From assembly GCA_944990035.1 (NCBI GenBank), contig CALYLX010000148.1, positions 92,082 to 156,081 on the forward strand: a stretch of DNA of 64,000 nt, read 5' to 3'. The stretch is from Clitopilus passeckerianus. Taxonomy: Eukaryota; Basidiomycota; Agaricomycetes; Agaricales; Entolomataceae. Numbering within the stretch: the first letter of the stretch is position 1; each line of letters starts with the position of its first letter. The translations under genes were made by a program, and so were the position numbers. Under the pieces are notes generated by a model. The model was not told where the DNA came from and did not search any database. It saw only the letters and a program-made list of their open reading frames with translations. Shown here in pieces: positions 24,870 through 35,366 of this stretch.

Positions 24870-26534
24870 TCAATCGTATTCACTCTCGTCCGTCTCGTAA
24901 TAATCTAATTTAGGATTATCGTTTTCCTCGCCCTCATCTTCATCAGCCGTGACGGGGTGGATTTCTTCATGAGCCTTGGGAATGACGGCAACCTCTATCC
25001 ATGTCATTACGCGCAACCGCTGTTCCGGTGTTTTCTTATTTTGCTGCAATTTGTAGGGCTGGGCCCTACTTGAGGTGAATTCGGCAGCAGCTTTCGCAGC
25101 CAAAGCACCAGGTATTGGGCGTGGATGTAACTCCGTTTCAGCGAATTCTAGCCTGGAGTGCAGCGAGAGCACTAATTCGGTTCTGTGCTGGGCCATGACT
25201 CTCTTGGATTCTTCTTCCATGTCAGCTTTGCTAATCCCGTTATGCCTATAGGAGACACAACTGACTTTTGCCAGGCCGATCGAGCCATTCGGACCCGAAT
25301 TGCCGAACCGAGGCAGGAGCACGTCGGAGAAGGTGAGGGGGTCAAGGTTTGTGTGGCACGAGAGGGTCGTGAGTCCGGGGAACCAGCGGCCACTCGCAAT
25401 CCCTTCTATGCTCGGAAGGTCGAGGAGGCTGTCCGTCTCTAGCACCTGTAGAGATGGGGTAGCATCGGAAAGGATTTCGAGGCATTCAGGACGCAGGGGC
25501 TGGCGTCCCTCAGGGAATGGCCGAAAGAATGTGCCAGCTCGCAGTACTTTGAGAGGAGATGAGGAACGACTGAGCATTCTTGCCACGGTTTTGCAGGGGA
25601 ACCACGAACAATCTAGCTCGAACGTTTCTAAAGCGGGAAGCATAAACTGATCCAGGGTTGACTTCCATTTGAAGTCCGTGTGAAGGGTAAAGAACCGGAG
25701 TCTTTCCAATACTACGTCGATGAATTGGTAGACGATCTGGTTTGGGGGTTCTAATTCAAAATGTCCGGGAGCGACGATTTTGTAGTATTCCAAAGCTTGA
25801 CAAGCCCGTAATATTGGGCCAATATGGGGGAAATGGATCGAATAACCCTTCTCTTCCACGATAACGAGGCTGGTCAATTGTTCCCAGGGAAGCTTGAGAT
25901 CCGGTATGGACCATAGAAAATCGCCGCCGTTGAATACCAAACTGCGCAGGGAACTAATATCTTGCAATATTGAAGAGTTTTTGATATAGTTCGGGTCTCT
26001 TTCACGAGGATTGTAGTCGTAATCTTCCAGAGCAGTTATTTCAAGGCTTATACACCCGATAAGAGTATGGGCCGGGAGTCCAAAGAAGGTGCGGAGCCCT
26101 ACGAGAGGGCAACGCAAGGAGAAGGCCTTCACACGGGGGACAAACTTTTGTGTGAAAAATTCGACGCCCAGGCTAAGGACATCAGGATCAATGTATTCCA
26201 GCCTGTGTTGGATGCCAATGCAAAGTGGCCCCGTCTGAGGCATAATCGATGTCGCCAGGTTCAGCAATCTACTGAAGGATTTCTCCCGAATGCCTCTTTG
26301 GATGTCAGGTTCGTGCCACCCGTAGTCGTCTGCGTCCTCGGGTATTTCGAAAACGACCGTATCCCAAAGCTTCCGCTGTGCAATGGCAGCCTTTCTCCAC
26401 GATGATCCAACCTGGCGTACTGCCCATGGCGTGTACTTGGGGAGATGAGGTAAAATTAGTCGATCCTCTGGCGTTTGTATGGTCAACAGAAAGATGTAGT
26501 CTAAAATCTCAAAGGGACAAGTTTGAGCTGACAT
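24870..26534 (-). CDS. F-box-like / LRR-type protein
   Basis: Single-exon gene, 554 residues from ATG 26534 (MSAQTCPFEILDYIFLL). The N-terminus fits the basidiomycete F-box pattern: P-F-E-I-L at the first helix, then W-x-VRQVGSSWRKAA about 40 residues on. F-box proteins tether substrates to the SCF ubiquitin ligase through Skp1. The remainder has leucine-rich stretches (SLVFNGGDFLW, LETFELDCSWF, LKVLRAG, LQVLETDSLLDLPSI) consistent with degenerate LRRs as the substrate-binding part. The C-terminal tail is acidic (DEDEGEEND..DETDESEYD). The frame is open upstream to 26714 but without an ATG. It converges with con-6 copy 2, with 86 bp between stops. Expanded F-box families of this sort are typical of mushrooms. 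Substrate unknown. Confidence 0.8.
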   Translation of the reverse strand: MSAQTCPFEILDYIFLLTIQTPEDRLILPHLPKYTPWAVRQVGSSWRKAAIAQRKLWDTVVFEIPEDADDYGWHEPDIQRGIREKSFSRLLNLATSIMPQTGPLCIGIQHRLEYIDPDVLSLGVEFFTQKFVPRVKAFSLRCPLVGLRTFFGLPAHTLIGCISLEITALEDYDYNPRERDPNYIKNSSILQDISSLRSLVFNGGDFLWSIPDLKLPWEQLTSLVIVEEKGYSIHFPHIGPILRACQALEYYKIVAPGHFELEPPNQIVYQFIDVVLERLRFFTLHTDFKWKSTLDQFMLPALETFELDCSWFPCKTVARMLSRSSSPLKVLRAGTFFRPFPEGRQPLRPECLEILSDATPSLQVLETDSLLDLPSIEGIASGRWFPGLTTLSCHTNLDPLTFSDVLLPRFGNSGPNGSIGLAKVSCVSYRHNGISKADMEEESKRVMAQHRTELVLSLHSRLEFAETELHPRPIPGALAAKAAAEFTSSRAQPYKLQQNKKTPEQRLRVMTWIEVAVIPKAHEEIHPVTADEDEGEENDNPKLDYYETDESEYD

Positions 26535-26896
26535 CGATCTCTGTTGTTGGTAGCCGTCGGCGAAGCTTTGAAGGTTGGCTCTTTGTTGCTTGTCAATTGC
26601 CGTGGTTATGCCCGTGGTTCTGGTTATGTAACGTCGGGGTTGGTCAACTCCACTTCCGCAACACCAATCACGACGGCGACACCATAACGTGTTTTCAAAT
26701 GACAAACCTTTCACTTTTTATTAGTTTTAAATGCCCAAGCGATTATGCAATCCTGGGCTACTGAATTAAAGCCGGCTGACCTGGTTGCGGCTGCTTCATT
26801 GGCCAGTTCCAATCAACCAAATCGACTGCGCAGAAGTGGCATGGATAACCTCGAGTAAACCTTTCAATCTGTCCGTCCTCTATCAGCATACCATAG
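26535..26896. other. Divergent promoter spacer
   Basis: About 360 bp between the ATG of the minus-strand F-box gene and the ATG of the plus-strand serine hydrolase. It must contain both promoters. No distinctive element recognised. Confidence 0.5.
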
Positions 26897-28520
26897 ATGT
26901 CGTCCGTGAAATATCTCTCTCCTTCGGTCAAGGAGGAAATCCAGCGCAGACTTGTGCGTAGATCATGCTTCCCTGGCGGTTTTGCTCCAATTGAACAGGA
27001 TATTACTAGGACGAGGCTGTCGTAGCAAAGAAAGCGCCGTCGCTTATATACGGGGTCACCTCTTCTGAAGGTGAATTACTTTGGGCACAGGCTGGTCTCA
27101 AAGAGGTCAACAACCCCGAGGCTGGTAGCATCACACCGGATTCAGTCCTCTGGGTATGCAGCCAGACCAAGATGATCACCTCGGTATGAATCTCTGTCAT
27201 CATCCTCTTCAATGACCGCCCACTCAATACTTATGCCCCACCCAGATTGCTATCTACCAGCTTATCGAAGCAGGCAAACTGACGTTAGATACTGCCGCTG
27301 CCGATATCCTTCCTGAACTCGCCAATCCGGTGATTTTGGACTCGGATGAGGATAATCAAACCCATCCCGCACAGAACCAGATTTTGATTCGCCATTTACT
27401 CAATCATACTAGTGGCATCTTCTACGGAGATGAACTGAAGAATCGCGGACACTGCCCTGTCGGATACCTCCCCTCGGATGATGCAGCGGATAACAACAAG
27501 AGCAGAGCCGAAGCAACGGCTTCCTGGTTCAAATCCATCCGCGGTGACCTTCCTGGTTTCCCGCTTAGGTTTGAACCGGGCACGAGTTGTAGGTTCTCTG
27601 ATCTACACTACTGAAATTCTTGTTCTTATACGCAACTAGGGGAATACGGTTACTCGTCTGATATTCTCGCATTCATCGTAGAAAAGGTTAGCGGCCAGAG
27701 TGCAGAAGAATTTTTGTAAGAATTTCTTAGGCAACAGCTCTTCCATGCCTAACATGCTTTCTAGTAAGGCGTCAATCTTCAAGCCTGTGGGGATGTCTTC
27801 GACCTCATTCTACCTAACTCCGGATCTCCAGAAGAGATATGTCAAACTAGCTGTTAGTACTCCCCAGGGCGAAAATGTTTCATACGACAACCAGTGGCCA
27901 ATCATGGAGCTTGATCCTGAGAAGAGTGGGGAAATCAATCTCTCCTAACAAGTGTTGACTAACACGCTCAGCGCAGTTTCTCTCAATTTTGGAGGAGTTG
28001 GCATTTTTGCCTCTGCCAGGGACTACCTCGCACTTCTGCGTCACTTGCTGCAGATCCTTGGTCAGTTTCATCCCCGGCCGCTCACTGCTCTCATACTGAC
28101 GTCCCTGTCCGCTAATGTAGACGGATCTGCACAAAACCCAATCCTCAAGGCGGAGAGTCTGAAACAATTCTTTGTACCCACTTTGACACCCTCTGGCTCG
28201 GAGAAAATGGACGCTTTCTTCCGCGTCCCGCCATTCGGGAGGCAACATGGGTTAGGTCTCGGGGTGGAAAGCTTGGATAAAGGTCCTGACAGGAGGAAGA
28301 AAGGAACAGGTTACTGTGAGTCGAGCCTCGCCGCACAGAGTTTTCTTGTCTCTGAAAGCTATCTTTGTTAGGGTCCGGATGGGCTGGCACATTCCACTAC
28401 TTGGATCCTCAGACCGGTATTGCAGTCTATGCAGGAACCCAGCTTGCGCTTCCACCACAGCTAGAGGTTGCAATGCTCTTGGAGGAGTTAGAACCGATTT
28501 TGTACAAGGGTCTGTCCTAA
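26897..28520 (+). CDS. Class C beta-lactamase/LovD-like serine hydrolase, copy F
   Basis: Penicillin-binding-protein-fold serine hydrolase or acyltransferase, the family that includes the LovD acyltransferase and EstB-type esterases. Exon 1 is 26897-26953 (MSSVKYLSP); about seven more exons follow, ending at TAA 28518-28520. The catalytic Ser-x-x-Lys is CSQTKM, after LLWAQAG and PDSVLW. The second motif Tyr lies in EYGYSSD, and the late segments are SLNFGGVGIF, HGLGLGVES and GWAGTFHYLDP. There is no signal peptide, so it is probably cytosolic. It resembles the five minus-strand copies at 54-64 kb but is more diverged, sits 26 kb away and has the opposite orientation. No frame damage found. 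The substrate cannot be read from sequence; antibiotic resistance is not implied. Confidence 0.85.
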
Positions 28521-28618
28521 CTTCTCCAAACAACCCTGAAGGCAATATAAATGGATATCAATTGTGTTTATTGAACAATTAAATCTTTGTCGAATTCTTT
28601 TACACTTTATAGTGCTGA

Positions 28619-29753
28619 TCAGAGCCTATTCAAGAACCAATCAACGGTAACCTTAAACGCGCCCTCCTTTGCAGCTTTGACCTCAGGCTTGGTCAGATCG
28701 GCACGGACAGCGAAGCCATGTGAGCAGCCGGCAAAGTATTCGCGTTTGTATCCAGGCTTGAAATCCTTGAAGATTCCGTCTGCTTGCTTTTGTGCATCAA
28801 TAGGGAATACTGGATCGACTTCGCAGCTGTTGATAAGGAGGGGAACGGTGGATTTCTCGACATACGTCTGAAAGAGGATAGGTGAGGGTTTAAACATGTA
28901 CTCGACAACAGCCTCACCTTCAGATCATCAGGAATCTTGAGCAGAGAAGGGTGAGCGACGGCAGCGACCTTAATATCGTTTCTAAAGGCGAGGTTGAAAA
29001 CGTAACGTCCTATCGGCTCTGCTATCAGCCCACGCGCATCTAAAACGTGTTCGGAGCCCACTTACCCCCAAAGCAGTAGCCTGTGGCACCGAATTCGTTG
29101 ACTCCTTGTTGCTTAAGAAAGTCAATGACCTTGTAGAGGGAGGCCTCAGTGACATCCGGCCCATGATTCTTCAGCCATTCTGGGAGGTTATAATTGCTCT
29201 ATTTGCCGTAGGGCTGGTAATCAGCTTAACTCACACCAATTCAATGATAACGAGGATTTTACGCCTGGATCCAGTGCATCGGTAGGAACAGGGTCCTTGT
29301 TGAGATAGTCCACGAGAATAGTCTGTTCCGATTTAGTCTTGGTTAAACCCTGAAGGATTGGGTTACATACCTTGAAGCCATTTCTGGCAAAATCGTCCGC
29401 CAGAAGCTCAAGTGCCGTTATCGTCAATACCAAGTGCCCGTGGATAGTTAGTGGAACATGGCCGCCTACCTGGCTGTTGACAAAAGTAATACCAAACAGG
29501 TCGGGCAAGAACAGAAGGACCTTCCCCTGGTCGTAATGCCCAGATGGTGTAACAACATAGCATTCGACGCCATCGAAATCCTGGAACTGTCCTATAGCCT
29601 GTCAGTCAGGTGCCTGCCTCTTATCCGACTGCCAAGTTGGTGCTAACCCTGGGGAGTACCTTCATGGGTAACACCTGGGTATTTTGGATTAGCCTACCTG
29701 AACATCCTGGCCATCAGGCTCTTACCAGAGATGCATTGTTTGCAGAGACTCAT
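28619..29753 (-). CDS. Dienelactone hydrolase family protein
   Basis: Alpha/beta hydrolase of the dienelactone hydrolase (carboxymethylenebutenolidase-like) family, which opens cyclic enol-lactones in aromatic degradation and related reactions. It begins at ATG 29753 (MSLCKQCIS), the usual fungal start for this family, and passes through about eight small exons to TGA 28619-28621. Key pieces: VECYVVTPSG, FLPDLFGITFVNSQLLADDF, NHGPDVTEASLY, the nucleophile elbow GYCFGG (Cys), the Asp in EVDPVFP, and the His in AGCSHGFAVR, giving the Cys-Asp-His triad. The junction from LSLN to NYNLPEWL is the least certain: an acceptor at GCAAATAGAG is needed to keep frame. It is convergent with the serine hydrolase upstream (98 bp between stops). 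Confidence 0.85.
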
Positions 29754-31258
29754 GTCTGGAAGCTTGTTTCTCAATCTAAGGTGTCCGTTGGTAGGGTTTC
29801 TGTCGGTAGAGCCACCACTCAGTACGGTTGTGAGTCATAACAGCAGTGATCTGGAATAAAGAAGCATCAGATGACGATCCCGTATGGTCAATCACTCGCC
29901 GTTGTATACTTACCCTGAATCATGAGGACAATCGGCTGGGCCTATTTCGCTGTAGTCGAATTCGAGTCGCAAATTCCTGTGAAGCATGCCTGTTTTTCTC
30001 TTGAGACTTCGAGAGGTTAATGAGCAGGTCCCGAGTGCTCTAGTTTCAAAGAGTTGATAGAGGGCGTCAACACTTCAGGACGCAACTCATGATCCATGTT
30101 TATAAATTCTGTGTCAAATACCGCATAGGATATGTCTTTTGCTGCAAACACCTCGGTTTGCCAAAATAAAGCTAGCTTGAGTGTTTTGAATTACCTCAAT
30201 CTACCGAATATGGCGTTCTATCTCTTGAATATCTCCACTTTCCGAGCTCTGAAGTGGACTCATTAGGGTGCGGCAATGGCTCTCGAGATTTCCCAGAGAT
30301 TTCCAGATAAATTGTTGCGGAACAGGCGCCTACTAACGCTTTGTAGTTGTGAGCCGTTACGTTGTTATCGAGTCGCGGACCGGATAGGGATTTTGGAAAT
30401 AAAGTTCATGAGCGCTCAAATCAAGTTGGTTTCTTTGCAAATTCACGAGTCGGCAATTTTCGAAGTCCGCACAGACCTTCAAAGTCATCTTCGTAGACGT
30501 AGCATGTAGTAGGTAGAGTACCTCTCATGTCGGGCGTCACTCCACGCTGTTCCCATATGGGGACCACAGTGGGTTTATCACTATCACTATCACTATCTTT
30601 GCGTTCCTCATGGTCAAAGCCTGCGGACGACCAGCTAATGTTTTTCTCCAGCGCCGTATACCTGGAAACAAAAGGGAACCGGTATGAGCCTCACGGCTTC
30701 CATAAATGCTCGCTTAGAAGACGAACAAGACGAAAGTTTTTGACATCCATACACTTCCGCCACTAGAATTCTATGATTGATTGTCCAATGCCATCCATTG
30801 CCTGTCATCAAGATCGAGCTAGCCCTGTGAGCCAGAGTTTAAAACCATACAGACGAGACGTGATGTGGAAGGGTTCAACGGAGCCAATTCAGCCCGGAAT
30901 GGCTGTTACGCATTCCTGTTTGCTGGACTGTACATCGGTGAGATCCGGCTATGTATGCCCCATTTCATGCGGTTAACGCTTGCCCTTCCAGGTTCTCGCT
31001 TGCTGAACCTGACGGATAACAAGATACATTCTGGAACCGACAAGACTGACGGATAGAATTCGATGGAACGCTGCTCCACCGCAGCCAGCCGAGCAACGAT
31101 GTTGAGGCCTTTTTCGGGGAGCTTGAGTCTCAAGTTCGGATACCGAATGCGAGCAAGCTTGCCCTTTAGAACAGAAAGCATACTTCTATAAGAAAGCACG
31201 GAATCCAGGGATTCCTTCACCGCTTCCACCATCCCCAGCCCCACACGCTTCTATCAAC
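29754..31258. other. Large divergent intergenic region
   Basis: About 1.5 kb between the divergent dienelactone hydrolase and thioester reductase genes. Only short frames without motifs are present. A small hexanucleotide run (TATCAC x3 plus TATC) lies at 30576-30597. The region should hold both promoters. It may once have contained a gene, but I cannot support one. Confidence 0.55.
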
Positions 31259-32795
31259 ATGTCTTTCGACTCCGCCGACCTCGACCTGAACAAAGTTTAC
31301 ATGAACTCGTTCATTGAAAAGTACAGCTGCTACCCTTCCGCTACCGAGAACGACCAGCACCAGGCCTGGGCCCCTCCTCAGGAAAATGTCGTCCTCGTAA
31401 CTGGGACCACTGGCAACCTCGGTTCTGATCTGCTCTTTGTTCTGCTGAACGATGAAAGGGTCAGTAAAGTCTATGCGCTGAATCGTGTCTCCTATGAGGG
31501 ACCCTCATTGGAGCGAGTGAAGATGCAATTCGAAATGAAAGGACTACCTACAGATATCCTCCAGTCTGAAAAGGTCGTCTTCATCGACGGGAAGTTAGCC
31601 CTTCCTGACCTTGGGCTGGATCCTGAGGTGCTAGCCAAAGTAAGGCATTTTCTTACATTGAGTACACCATATGTTGACGTTGCTTTTCCAGCTTCGCAAT
31701 GAAGTTACAACCATCGTCCACAATGCCTGGCCCATCAATCTTATGACGGGGTTTTCTCACTATGAACCGTCTCTTCTCGGCCTCTGCAACCTGATCAACC
31801 TTGCTAAAACTTCCTCTCGCCCACAAATTCTCCGATTCTTGTTCATTTCCTCCGTCTCTGTGGCCGCAAAGTGGTCGAGAATGAAGGGTGGAGAGCCGGT
31901 TCCAGAGGCCATCCTCGACGACCCATCTGCATGCCTGGGATACGGATATGCAGAAAGCAAGTTTGCTGCCGAGGCGGTGAGTTAAAGGATATCTTTTTGA
32001 GACCTACAGAGGCTCAGATAGGATGTAGATCCTCGCCCGCAGTGGTTTGAATGCCACATCACTGAGATTCTATCAGCTCTGTGGAAGGCAAGCTGACGGG
32101 TTTTGGAATCCGATGGAGTGGCCACCTATTTTACTCAAAGCCTCGCTCAAGATGGGCATTATTATTGATATGGTTGGAGTGAGTTATTTCATCCGTTTAT
32201 ATGATAACGCGTACTAATGGAAGTTGTGTCTTCTTTCAGCGTTGTGCCTTCCTGCAAGCAGACATAGCGGCGGAATGTATCCGAGATGTCGTGGTTTCCT
32301 CAAGCGTTACCCCTGCTGTCCTCAATTTCACCCACCCTCGACCCGCCTTATGGAATGACATAAACGGGTGTGTCAGGCAGCTCCTGCCTGGAGCTGTTGA
32401 GTACCCAACGATGCATGTCTGGGACTTCATTGACGAGCTGGCCAAGAGGGGCGAATCAGCAACTCGAGCTGAAATCAAGGAAAATGTATGTTCTGCACTG
32501 AGCAGTAGATTTTGGGTCGAACTAATTTTGATTTCTGCAGCCAGGCTTGATTCTAGCCAGGAACTCCAACTTCAAAGCATATGCTGCCGACAACAAAGAC
32601 CTGATGGCGCGTGCCGGGAAAGATACGGATGAACATTTCCCCCAAGCTACGTTGGGCATCGAGAAAGCCCTAGAGTTCTGCCCATCGTTGAGGGATGCGA
32701 AGGAATTCAATGCTGAGTCTATGGAGAGACACTTCAAATTTTGGGTCAAACTCGGGTTTTTGGACGGTGAAGTGAGTCAGGACGGGGCTGCTTGA
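31259..32795 (+). CDS. Stand-alone thioester reductase domain protein (NAD_binding_4)
   Basis: Short-chain-dehydrogenase-like reductase of the kind that ends NRPS, PKS and adenylate-forming reductases, reducing a carrier-bound thioester to an aldehyde or alcohol with NAD(P)H. Exon 1 runs 31259-31639, followed by four or more exons to TGA 32795. The dinucleotide motif is VLVTGTTGNLGSDLL at about residue 47. IVHNAWPINL, FLFISSVSVA and the catalytic YGYAESKFAAE (Tyr-x-x-x-Lys) follow, then NFTHPRPALWNDI and an ending HFKFWVKLGFLDG. There is no adenylation or carrier domain upstream within the 1.5-kb spacer, so the domain stands alone. In mushrooms such reductases occur near small-molecule genes, but no clear partner enzyme is adjacent here. 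Confidence 0.85.
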
Positions 32796-33441
32796 AGAGC
32801 CAGTCACCCATACATTCTTGTGCCATCTGTAGCTGTTCTGCTGAGAATACACACCAGAAGCTTGATTTTCAGGCTACGTAATGATTGGATGATCCGCTCT
32901 CTAGCCCTTACAAGGAGCAAAGAAGATAAATCGCTCAACATTCCCAATGATCCATTTCTGCAAGCCCCGAACTTACGCCAAAGGCATTTTTGAATCCAAA
33001 TCATAGCTGGGTGTTCACTGGCCGTGCAATGACTGATATGCTACGTGGGTAGGGCAGATACAGCAAATGACGCGTCAAGAGCTGCAAACCCTATGCTCTT
33101 CATAGATTGGTGACTGCTCTTCAGTCCATGGACGTTAACGCCGAGAGCGAGCAATCAAACTACTTGCCGCCACTCCGCGGGGACGCGTTTCTGATTGTCT
33201 ACCTTATGGAATCGTATATTTCGTCGCATTACGTGAGGAAAACACCTCGAGACTCTCAATATTATGAGCGCTGTATTATTTTTCTGGATACAATTTGATT
33301 AAAATCTTGGAGCTCTACTTTAAAGTGTGATCTTTTAAATTTAAAGCCTGACAGGGGTATATACATAAAAACGATGATTTGAAATGTGCACCGTCCATTG
33401 GATCCAAGCCGTTAAAGCAGGAATCCTTAGCGAAAAGTTCC
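32796..33441. other. Convergent 3' intergenic region
   Basis: About 650 bp between the stops of the thioester reductase (+) and the HSL-type hydrolase (-). It should contain 3' UTRs only. Short frames here have no support. Confidence 0.55.
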
Positions 33442-34961
33442 TCAGGTTGCCAGTGAATCTTTTCCTTTAAACTCTCGACTCCACCCTTTGACATTCCTCC
33501 AGCCTTCGCTAATAACCCTCGTATCCCACCACCCTGGTGCAAAAATCAAGGGATCATGCACCGCGTCCTTCATCCAATGAATGGACACATCAACGCCATC
33601 CTTCCTCATGGCCGAATCTAGCGACTTCACTTCATCTACCAGCCTTTCCGCATCTCCGATAAGTATTAAGGTCTTTGAGAACTGTTCAAACAAATTTGAC
33701 CATTGTCTCGAGTTCAGCAGCGACGCAGCGACGGACGCTGTAGGGGATGGAACGTCGACCAACTGTCCATCTTTGTCGTTTTGCGTCTTATCGATACCTC
33801 CTTCGATGTCTTGCTTGATTCCATGCCCCCATTTCGCCAGCACCTTAGGGCTGCACGGGCTGACATATTCCGAATGAACGACCCGCATTAGCCTCTCTTC
33901 TTCGCCGTCCGTCTCCGGAGGGTGTTGGTCTAGTTCAAGATTGGAACTGGATGTGAAGTTCCCTGTGCTCCTGGGTGGAAAGCCTAGGAACGTACGTTGG
34001 AGAAGTGCTCGAGGCTCCGGGGTGTCCGTGAGATAGTCTGTGTCCGCATTAGGCCGCGGGATGTATGAGGAGAGGGTCAAGGGGAGGGCGTTCGAGATGT
34101 CACAGGATGGGGACAAGAGAAGGAGTCCGTCTGGCATTGGGAGAAAGCCTTCATCTCTGATCCAACGCGCCAGTGCGAGTGCTAAGTTTCCGCCAGAGGA
34201 ATCGCCAACAAGAACAATGTTGACGGGTTGGTTGATGGACTTAAAGTGAGAAACGACGTGTGCGTACACGGAGGCTGCATCTTGGATCTGAGCAGGGAAG
34301 GGAGCGTGCTGAAGGAGGCGGTACTCGACGGAATAAACCTCCTGCATAATACCATCCTAGGTAGTAAGTTTGTTAGCGTCAATTATCGCAGATGCGAAAG
34401 AGGAAAACGGACTTTAAGTAATCTTCTAGGTATACGAGATGTTCGTGATGTCTCGTGAGCGGACATGTGGCAGTAACCTCCTCCATGCATGAATATGCCA
34501 ATCATGGGTGTCTTGCCATTCCATTTACGGTTGGCGAAAGGAGCTGCTTTGGGCCATACATAACAGCCAACTTTATCCTCCCACTGGACCTTCCCGCCTT
34601 CCGCATGTACCACGCCACTTCTCATCTCTTCCGGAAGCGTCTCCGCCCAGATGAACCTTGTCTCTTTCAACGACTGTGGAGGAGGTTCATAACCAGGATC
34701 ATGTGTACCCCAAGTCACTCCAGCGACTTCGGTAACCTTATATATTCGCCGAGTAAAGCGAACATTGACAGTCTGCCTGATATTCCAGGAACGCCTGGGG
34801 CGAGCGCTAGGCAATACAGTGTAGTACATGCACCAGAATGGTACAAGCAACAGCGTTGTCAGAAGCCGTTGAAATGTGTACAGCGATTTCAATGGCTCGC
34901 GGGCGAACGGGAGATGGGCTTGATGAGCATATGGGGGCTTGGACTTCGAGAAAAGCGCCAT
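33442..34961 (-). CDS. Alpha/beta hydrolase fold-3 (HSL/steryl acetyl hydrolase-like)
   Basis: Membrane-anchored esterase of the hormone-sensitive-lipase family. Two exons separated by one short intron near 34347-34412 (RRLLK|DGIMQE). The start is ATG 34961 (MALFSKSK). A hydrophobic N-terminal helix (LLTTLLLVPFWCMYYTVL) suggests ER membrane anchoring, as in fungal Say1-type steryl deacetylases. The oxyanion-hole motif is HGGGYCHMS, the nucleophile elbow GDSSGGN, and the late Asp and His lie in ILIGDAERLVDEV and KDAVHDPLIF, completing the triad. A hydrophilic insertion of about 60 residues (roughly HPPETDGEEERL to KDGQLVDV) sits between nucleophile and acid. No damage. The precise ester substrate cannot be decided. 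Confidence 0.88.
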
Positions 34962-35366
34962 GGTTTGATAGCCCAATCAACAGGTAACCTGCAGAGTAAA
35001 TACGCCTATGGCCTTGACGCCGCTTTGTAGCGGAGCACTCCCAGTGGCACACCGACGAAAGCGTGACGTCAGTCAATTGGAGTCAGTGGGTCAAGCAGTG
35101 GGTCGATGGCCGCCTTTGACGTTTCTAACATTTATTTGTTGTACCCTTGGTGCAAGCAAGAGGGCATTGGAGGTCTCGAGGAGTGGCACTGGTATGATGG
35201 TGGAAGTCTGGAAGGAAACCCATCGGGAATCGGATGCTTAAAGGGCGTAGGATCCTAACACAGAACTTGGACCAGCCCCGGCCAGATTTCGGTGACTTCG
35301 GCCACAATCACAGCGATATAGGATAGCGAAAAACAATATTGGATCATCGACCATTACATAGTAATA
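34962..35366. other. Intergenic spacer
   Basis: About 400 bp between the hydrolase ATG and the stop of the NB-ARC gene, both minus strand. Promoter of the hydrolase; nothing else seen. Confidence 0.5.

Noticed and set aside
30576..30597. TATCAC short tandem repeat as a possible CRISPR or satellite
   Set aside because: Only three and a half perfect units with no spacers; an ordinary microsatellite in a eukaryotic intergenic region.
28619..35000. Secondary-metabolite cluster made of hydrolases and the thioester reductase
   Set aside because: No synthase, synthetase, P450, transporter or regulator is present, so co-location alone does not support a cluster.
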